In this document: piece by piece, positions 6,935 through 10,786 of the stretch | How positions within the stretch are numbered: the stretch's first letter is position 1 | Layout: the number at the start of each line of letters is the position of its first letter | NCBI GenBank assembly: GCA_905194705.1 | Contig: CAJJTI010000055.1 | Location: forward strand, 1 to 10,786 | From: an uncultured Solobacterium sp. | GTDB lineage: Bacteria > Bacillota_I > Bacilli_A > Erysipelotrichales > Erysipelotrichaceae | Direction: 5' to 3' | DNA length: 10,786 nt | Made by a program: the position numbers and the translations under genes | The notes under the pieces: model-generated | What the model saw: the letters and a program-made list of their open reading frames with translations, nothing else | Told to the model about the DNA's origin: nothing | Databases searched by the model: none

Positions 6935-7975
6935 CTATTCTTCAGAAGTAGCTGTTTCTGTTCCAAATAGTTTTTCTTTGATTTGAGCAGTAATTTCTGC
7001 ATCAATTTCAGGATTCTTCTTTAAGAATTCGCGAACTGAAGCAGCACCTTGGCCAATTTTTTCTCCTTTATAAGAGAACCATGCGCCTGCTTTATCAATG
7101 ATATTGTTTTCTACACCTAAAGTAACTACTTCATCAATGTGAGAAATACCTTCACCAAAGATAATACTTACTACAGCAGTTTTAAATGGTGGAGCAACTT
7201 TATTCTTAACAACTTTAATTTTTACGCTGTTACCATAAGCATCTTGTCCAGTTTTTAAAGTTTCTGATTTTCTAACATCCAGTCTTACAGAAGAATAGAA
7301 TTTTAATGCTCTACCACCAGGAGTAGTTTCAGGATTACCGAACATTACACCAACTTTTTCACGTAACTGGTTGATAAAAATTGCTGTACAGTTAGAACGG
7401 TTCATTACACCAGCTAATTTTCTCATCGCTTTTGACATTAAACGAGCTTGTAAACCAACAGAAGAATCTCCCATTTCACCATCAAGTTCTGCTTGAGGAA
7501 CAAGAGCAGCAACAGAGTCGATAACAACTAAATCAATCGCTCCTGATTTAATTAGTACTTCTGTAATTTCTAATGCCTGTTCACCAGAATCTGGTTGAGA
7601 TAAAATCAACTCATCAATATCAACACCTAAATTTTTTGCGTATATTGGATCAATTGCATTTTCTGCATCGATAAATGCACATCTTCCACCTTTCTTCTGA
7701 CATTCAGCAATTGCATGAAGTGCAAGAGTTGTTTTACCAGAAGATTCAGGACCATATATCTCAATGATTCTTCCTTTTGGATATCCTCCAATACCTAAAG
7801 CAGCGTCTAACGCAATACTTCCACTACCAATTGCATCTACAGAAACATTGGCTCTATCCCCAAGTCTCATAATGCTGCCTTTACCATATTCTTTTTCAAT
7901 TGTTTTTAAAGCATCTGCTAATAATTGATCTTTTTTATCATCCGTTTCTTTTACTTTTGTTTTTTCAGTTGCCAT
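6935..7975 (-). CDS. recA: RecA recombinase
   Basis: The gene encodes 346 aa from ATG 7975, with AAGGAG (7990-7985) 9 nt upstream. A TTG at 7981 would leave only 3 nt and is rejected. RecA forms ATP-dependent filaments on single-stranded DNA for homologous recombination and stimulates LexA self-cleavage. Walker [10 protein letters not shown] is at 75-83, and the Walker B strand [12 protein letters not shown] at 149-160. The conserved loop [17 protein letters not shown] spans 211-227, and the C-terminal domain ends in an acidic tail. One oddity is [10 protein letters not shown] at 101-110, where almost all RecA proteins have AEHALDP (His to Asn). It follows pgsA by 52 bp. A TATAAT at 7999-7994 with TCGATA 17 nt upstream is a possible own promoter, but its start site would fall in the ribosome-binding site. 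I see no GAAC-N4-GTTC LexA box upstream. Confidence 0.97.
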   Translation of the reverse strand: MATEKTKVKETDDKKDQLLADALKTIEKEYGKGSIMRLGDRANVSVDAIGSGSIALDAALGIGGYPKGRIIEIYGPESSGKTTLALHAIAECQKKGGRCAFIDAENAIDPIYAKNLGVDIDELILSQPDSGEQALEITEVLIKSGAIDLVVIDSVAALVPQAELDGEMGDSSVGLQARLMSKAMRKLAGVMNRSNCTAIFINQLREKVGVMFGNPETTPGGRALKFYSSVRLDVRKSETLKTGQDAYGNSVKIKVVKNKVAPPFKTAVVSIIFGEGISHIDEVVTLGVENNIIDKAGAWFSYKGEKIGQGAASVREFLKKNPEIDAEITAQIKEKLFGTETATSEE

Positions 7976-8027
7976 ATGCAATTTCTCCTTTCAATTATAG
8001 ATATACGCAAATTTAGTATCGATTCCC

Positions 8028-8621
8028 CTATTTACTTTCAAAAATATCACTTTTCATTTGATTGAAATAGGAAATACCTGATGCCATACTAACGAAAGCT
8101 GAGAACCACAACATAATTGTTGATACTGGTAAGTTCCATAAAGCAAAAGGTAAATTATTTAATAATATAAGTGGAATTGTAAACATCTGTAAAACTGTTT
8201 TCAGTTTACCTAACATTTGAGCAGATACAACTTTTCCGTTACTTGCCGCAATCATTCTGCAACCATCAACGATAATATCTCTACAAATCATTAGAATAAC
8301 TGGTACTACAGGAATAATACCTCTCGAGATAAATAATAAGAACATTGTTGTTGTAAGCATCTTATCGGCAATAGGATCAGCAAACTTACCAAAAGTTGTC
8401 TGCATATTTCTTTTTCTAGCAATTTGACCATCCAGGAAATCCGTAAAAGCAGCAATCACATAAATTGCTAAACAGATAACATTAATTACTGATAAATGGA
8501 ATCCTTGGATATTAAATATATAAGGTTCAATACCAAATTGAGCATATGGAAAAATATAAACCAACACTACAACTGGTACTAAAATAATTCTAAAAATTGT
8601 TAATCGATTTGGAAGATTCAT
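8028..8621 (-). CDS. pgsA: CDP-diacylglycerol-glycerol-3-phosphate 3-phosphatidyltransferase
   Basis: The gene encodes 197 aa, an integral membrane enzyme. It transfers the phosphatidyl group of CDP-diacylglycerol to glycerol-3-phosphate, giving phosphatidylglycerol phosphate, the committed step to phosphatidylglycerol and cardiolipin. The CDP-alcohol phosphotransferase signature is complete: Asp61, Asp64-Gly65, Ala68-Arg69, Gly78, Asp82 and Asp86. The N-terminal MNLPNRLTIFRI start is typical of PgsA. Several hydrophobic helices cover about 8-25, 42-60, 88-115, 140-155 and 165-185. The start has AAGGA upstream. pgsA sits directly before recA; in Bacillus cinA lies between them, and no cinA is present here. 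Confidence 0.95.
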   Translation of the reverse strand: MNLPNRLTIFRIILVPVVVLVYIFPYAQFGIEPYIFNIQGFHLSVINVICLAIYVIAAFTDFLDGQIARKRNMQTTFGKFADPIADKMLTTTMFLLFISRGIIPVVPVILMICRDIIVDGCRMIAASNGKVVSAQMLGKLKTVLQMFTIPLILLNNLPFALWNLPVSTIMLWFSAFVSMASGISYFNQMKSDIFESK

Positions 8622-8645
8622 TGTTTTTTCCTTCTTTCTTTTGTT

Positions 8646-8654
8646 AGTATATCA
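8646..8654 (-). promoter_or_regulatory. Extended -10 promoter candidate upstream of pgsA
   Basis: On the minus strand TGATATACT (8654-8646) is an extended -10 (TGn then TATACT), 24 nt before the pgsA ATG and just after the vanZ stop. A -35 is poor or absent, which extended -10 promoters tolerate. It could drive pgsA-recA. Confidence 0.4.
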
Positions 8655-8664
8655 CAAGCTGTTT

Positions 8665-9192
8665 TTACCAGAAATACCTTGTAGAAAGTATTCCTATCTG
8701 TAGTAACACTATAATCACAAAAACAGATATCACAAATAAAAATCCGAGCATATTTACGATTTTAGTTGTGGAATCTTTTGCATTACAAGCAATAAATTGA
8801 TAAATTCCAATACCAATTATACCGCCTGTTGTATTACCAATGACATCTGTTATATCAGTAACACCTATCCACATTATATATTGCAACACTTCTATTGTTA
8901 CACTTATCCCAACAATAAATAATATCATTTGCACAAAACGAAAATGTTTCTGTTCAGATAGAAATAGTCCTAAAGGAATAAAGACAAATACATTTGCAAA
9001 TATTTCTAAATAATCTATTTTTCCATTTATTCGAATTGATCCTTCAAACGGAATCAGATTAATATTATGATATCTTCCAATTTGATCTAAAGATAACTGT
9101 CCTTTAAATAATACTGTCCATACTAATATAAATAGATAAATGCCAAAGAAACATAAAGATATATTTTTCTTACTTAATTTTTTTCTTTTCAT
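8665..9192 (-). CDS. VanZ-family membrane protein
   Basis: The gene encodes 175 aa. The order of features fits the VanZ-like family: a basic N-terminus and first membrane helix (about 11-29), NLIPFEGSI (45-53), ANVFVFIPLGLFL (66-78), then a helix. Next comes ISVTIEVLQYIMWIGVTDIT (96-115), leading into the signature DVIGNTTGGIIG (116-127). A last hydrophobic helix covers about 147-168. VanZ in enterococci lowers teicoplanin susceptibility, but most chromosomal relatives are uncharacterised, so no resistance role is claimed. The start has AGGGA about 5 nt upstream. It lies between the rnpB terminator and pgsA, 43 bp before pgsA. Confidence 0.85.
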   Translation of the reverse strand: MKRKKLSKKNISLCFFGIYLFILVWTVLFKGQLSLDQIGRYHNINLIPFEGSIRINGKIDYLEIFANVFVFIPLGLFLSEQKHFRFVQMILFIVGISVTIEVLQYIMWIGVTDITDVIGNTTGGIIGIGIYQFIACNAKDSTTKIVNMLGFLFVISVFVIIVLLQIGILSTRYFW

Positions 9193-9200
9193 TTTTCCCT

Positions 9201-9227
9201 AAAATTAAGGAGCGCATAATGCGCTCC
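9201..9227 (-). terminator. Rho-independent terminator of rnpB
   Basis: On the minus strand GGAGCGCA, loop TTA and TGCGCTCC form a perfect 8-bp stem (9227-9209). It is followed by TTAATTTT. This GC-rich hairpin directly follows the RNase P RNA and lies just before the vanZ ribosome-binding site. The symmetric stem lacks a T-run on the plus strand, so it acts in one direction. Confidence 0.85.
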
Positions 9228-9232
9228 ATGAT

Positions 9233-9580
9233 TTTCACACTCTGTAAGCCATGTTCTGTCCTTCTTACGAAGTGGCAGCCATTTATCTCTGCTGTTGCAG
9301 CCTTTACTCCCTTCAATTCGTTTGTAAAGATTCTCCTACCAAATTTTGGATTTCTCGCTTGCGGGGTTTATCTCGTTCCACCTAGACTATTTCTAGCTAG
9401 CTTCGTCACTGTGACACCTTAAGGGCATAGGCCATAGATTTCTCCTTAGGCTTTTGCTCCGCCGTCAGTTTTCACTGCCTTGCCTTATTTATTCAGCAAG
9501 CACAAACACTACTGTCATCGCAGACAGTGCGAGCATGGACTTTCCTCTAATATATAAATATCAGCGACTGCCCGAATGTG
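9233..9580 (-). ncRNA. rnpB: RNase P RNA (bacterial B type)
   Basis: This is the catalytic RNA of RNase P, which removes 5' leaders from tRNA precursors. On the minus strand it begins CACATTCGGGCAGTCGC and has the conserved GAGGAAAGTCC (9547-9537) followed by ATGCTCGCAC. Further 3' are GTGCCACAGTGACGAAG-like (here GTGTCACAGTGACGAAG), AAACCCCGCAAGCGAGAAA and TTTGGTAGGAGAA. It ends with ACAGAACATGGCTTACAG (9259-9242). P1 can form from CACATTC (9580-9574) and GAGTGTG (9242-9236) with one G-U pair. The overall similarity to the Bacillus RNA, including the region after GGTAGGRGAA, indicates the B type. The ends are estimated to a few bases. The 5' end directly follows the gpsB stop codon. Confidence 0.95.
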
Positions 9581-9925
9581 TTATTCTCGATTTCTCTTTT
9601 TTTGTTCGAAGACTTCTTCTTCGAGTCTAGATAATCTCTTTAGAATATCTACACTTCCTTGTCCCGTTGTTTGAGGAGAAGGATTAGCTTCTAGAGCTCT
9701 TGTACGACCTTCTACTTCAATAAGCTTTGCTCGTAAAGATGCATTAGTTCTTTCAAGTTCACCTATCTTTTCGTTTAATTCAGTTGTAATTTCTTGATAT
9801 GTTTGATAATCCTGAATGATTAAATCTAAGAAGTTATCCACTTCTGTCGCATTATAACCTTTAAAATCAATATTAAATTCTTTATCAAGAATTGTTTGAA
9901 TATCAAGATTTACCTTTCCTGCCAT
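9581..9925 (-). CDS. gpsB: GpsB cell-division regulator
   Basis: The gene encodes 114 aa, a cytoplasmic DivIVA-related adaptor. It binds class A penicillin-binding proteins and coordinates septal and side-wall peptidoglycan synthesis. The N-terminal membrane-binding and PBP-docking domain reads ILDKEFNIDFKGYNATEVDN (12-31). Tyr24, Asp30 and Asp34 correspond to the docking groove residues of Bacillus GpsB. A coiled coil covers about 36-75. A variable linker is followed by the C-terminal trimerisation segment SVDILKRLSRLEEEVF (90-105). Length matches the family (about 100-115). GGAG lies 11 nt upstream of the ATG. Its neighbour across the divergent promoter region is recU-ponA, and the PBP1 product is its expected partner. 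rnpB follows with no gap. Confidence 0.94.
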   Translation of the reverse strand: MAGKVNLDIQTILDKEFNIDFKGYNATEVDNFLDLIIQDYQTYQEITTELNEKIGELERTNASLRAKLIEVEGRTRALEANPSPQTTGQGSVDILKRLSRLEEEVFEQKKRNRE

Positions 9926-9948
9926 ACTTATTCACGCTCCGTCTATTA

Positions 9949-9977
9949 ATTATTACAGGAATGTGAGCGAAAATCAA
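9949..9977 (-). promoter_or_regulatory. Promoter of gpsB
   Basis: On the minus strand TTGATT (9977-9972) and AATAAT (9954-9949) are separated by 17 nt. They lie 24 nt before the gpsB start codon, in the divergent gap with recU. Confidence 0.5.
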
Positions 9978-10007
9978 CGGTGTCTTCCTTATTGTAAAGA
10001 AGAAATG

Positions 10008-10013
10008 TATAAT
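10008..10013 (+). promoter_or_regulatory. -10 box of the recU-ponA promoter
   Basis: A perfect TATAAT lies 17 nt before the recU ATG, immediately followed by the AGGTG ribosome-binding site (10021-10025). The -35 region 17 nt upstream (TTCCTT) is poor. The resulting 5' leader would be only about 10-12 nt. Confidence 0.45.
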
Positions 10014-10030
10014 AATTTCTAGGTGAAAAA

Positions 10031-10603
10031 ATGGTAAATTATCCTAACGGTCATAAAACTAACAGTATTCAAAAAGTAAATAACACAAGTGGTAGAGGTA
10101 TGGAACTTGAAAAAGAAATCAATGCCACAAACAACTTTTATTTAGATATTGATAAAGCTGTTATTTATAAAAAGCCAACACCTGTTACAATTGTTAAAGT
10201 AGATTATCCAGCACGTAATGCTGCGAAAATCACAGAAGCTTATTTCAAATTACCTAGTACTACAGACTACAACGGTATATATAAAGGAAGATACATTGAT
10301 TTCGAAGCAAAAGAATGCCAATCACTTACTTCTTTTCCATTAAAATCAATTCATGAACATCAAATAAAACATTTAGAAAATGTTTGTCGTCATGGTGCAA
10401 TTGCCTTTGTAATTATTCGTTTTATAAAATACAATGAAACATATTATGTGGACGCAATGACTTTGATTAATTACATAAAAATTTGTACAAGAAGTTCTGT
10501 TCCATATAAGTGGTTTCAAGAAAATGGTTATTTAATTCCTTTTCACTACAATAAACCAGTGGATTATTTAGAAGTAGTAGACAGTTTATTCTTTAAGGAG
10601 TGA
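10031..10603 (+). CDS. recU: RecU Holliday junction resolvase
   Basis: The gene encodes 190 aa. RecU is the Mg-dependent Holliday junction resolvase of Firmicutes, acting with RuvAB in recombination and chromosome segregation. Visible family motifs are YPNG at 4-7, SGRGMELEKEIN (20-31), AVIYKKPTPVTIVKVDYP (43-60), the catalytic STTDYNG (76-82) with Asp79, and IDFEAKE (89-95) with Glu92 and Lys94. FPLKSIHEHQ (102-111) follows. Length is within the family range (about 170-206). AGGTG lies 5 nt before the ATG. Its TGA overlaps the leader of the PBP gene, with only 5 nt between stop and next start, so the two are cotranscribed, as in Bacillus. Confidence 0.95.
   Translation: MVNYPNGHKTNSIQKVNNTSGRGMELEKEINATNNFYLDIDKAVIYKKPTPVTIVKVDYPARNAAKITEAYFKLPSTTDYNGIYKGRYIDFEAKECQSLTSFPLKSIHEHQIKHLENVCRHGAIAFVIIRFIKYNETYYVDAMTLINYIKICTRSSVPYKWFQENGYLIPFHYNKPVDYLEVVDSLFFKE
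10595..10600 (+). promoter_or_regulatory. Ribosome-binding site of ponA inside the recU 3' end
   Basis: AAGGAG ends just before the recU TGA and lies 8 nt before the next ATG (10609). This fixes the start of the downstream gene and suggests translational coupling. Confidence 0.7.
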
Positions 10604-10608
10604 TATAT

Positions 10609-10786
10609 ATGACAAGAAATAGTAATGAAGAAATGGTTCATCACACAAATAAGAAAAGAAAAAAAAGAAAAGTTAATACCCTGAATCTTTGGACATTAAT
10701 ATTAAGCATTATCGTAATATGTGAACTTATTGTTGGTATTACAGGTTCTGTATTATTAATGAAAATGATGAATGGTAAGCCTGATT
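10609..10786 (+). CDS. ponA: Class A penicillin-binding protein (PBP1a/1b-like), 5' part only
   Basis: Fifty-nine codons are present before the window ends. The translation starts MTRNSNEEMVHHTNKKRKKR, a short cytoplasmic tail rich in Lys and Arg. A hydrophobic membrane segment follows (about 32-53, from LWTLILSI to SVLLM). This is the N-terminal layout of class A PBPs, which carry glycosyltransferase and transpeptidase domains outside the membrane. No catalytic domain is within the window, so the call rests on this topology and on the recU-ponA gene order conserved in Firmicutes. The basic tail is the kind of segment GpsB binds; gpsB is divergently encoded nearby. Confidence 0.75.
   Translation, partial: MTRNSNEEMVHHTNKKRKKRKVNTLNLWTLILSIIVICELIVGITGSVLLMKMMNGKPD

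Noticed and set aside
7976..7981. TTG start two codons before the recA ATG
   Set aside because: It is too close to AAGGAG (3 nt), and RecA proteins usually begin near the chosen ATG.
9219..9422. Plus-strand reading frame of 67 codons
   Set aside because: It lies antisense inside the RNase P RNA gene and has no ribosome-binding site or recognisable protein.

Overview
The window looks like a chromosomal segment of a low-GC Gram-positive gut anaerobe. The gene set (recU-ponA divergent from gpsB, a B-type RNase P RNA next to gpsB, pgsA next to recA) is Firmicutes core. Two lipoprotein flavin reductases of the fumarate/urocanate reductase type are typical of anaerobic Firmicutes. Erysipelotrichia is my best guess at class level; this is inference, because no 16S rRNA or other decisive marker is present.

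Left part (1-4984, all minus strand): a substrate-binding-protein gene, a flavoprotein reductase gene overlapping its end, and a second flavoprotein reductase gene downstream with its own -10 box. Both reductases carry a lipobox, an FAD domain and an FMN-binding domain with an SGAT flavinylation motif, but the domain order is opposite in the two. The first (1987-3702) keeps the fumarate-reductase active-site residues. The second (106-1899) has lost two of them and probably reduces something else. The substrate-binding protein is interrupted by an in-frame TAA. The same frame then stays open for 71 codons and ends inside the start of the next gene, so the gene was full length until recently, or the base is a sequencing error.

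Middle (5009-6790, plus strand): a complete insertion sequence with 19-bp imperfect terminal inverted repeats and one DUF772/DDE transposase (IS1182-like). Its left end lies only 24 bp from the start codon of the substrate-binding gene, so it has cut that operon off from its original upstream DNA.

Right part (6873-10786): core housekeeping genes. On the minus strand, reading from right to left, are gpsB, rnpB with its terminator, a VanZ-family membrane protein, pgsA, and recA with its terminator. Diverging from gpsB on the plus strand are recU and the first 59 codons of a class A penicillin-binding protein (ponA), cut by the window edge. GpsB, RecU and the PBP belong to the cell-division and cell-wall neighbourhood known from Bacillus.

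Nothing here is clearly a new defence or RNA system. The parts most worth following up are the paired, domain-swapped extracytoplasmic flavin reductases, the loss of canonical substrate residues in one of them, and their coupling to a broken solute-binding protein behind an IS.
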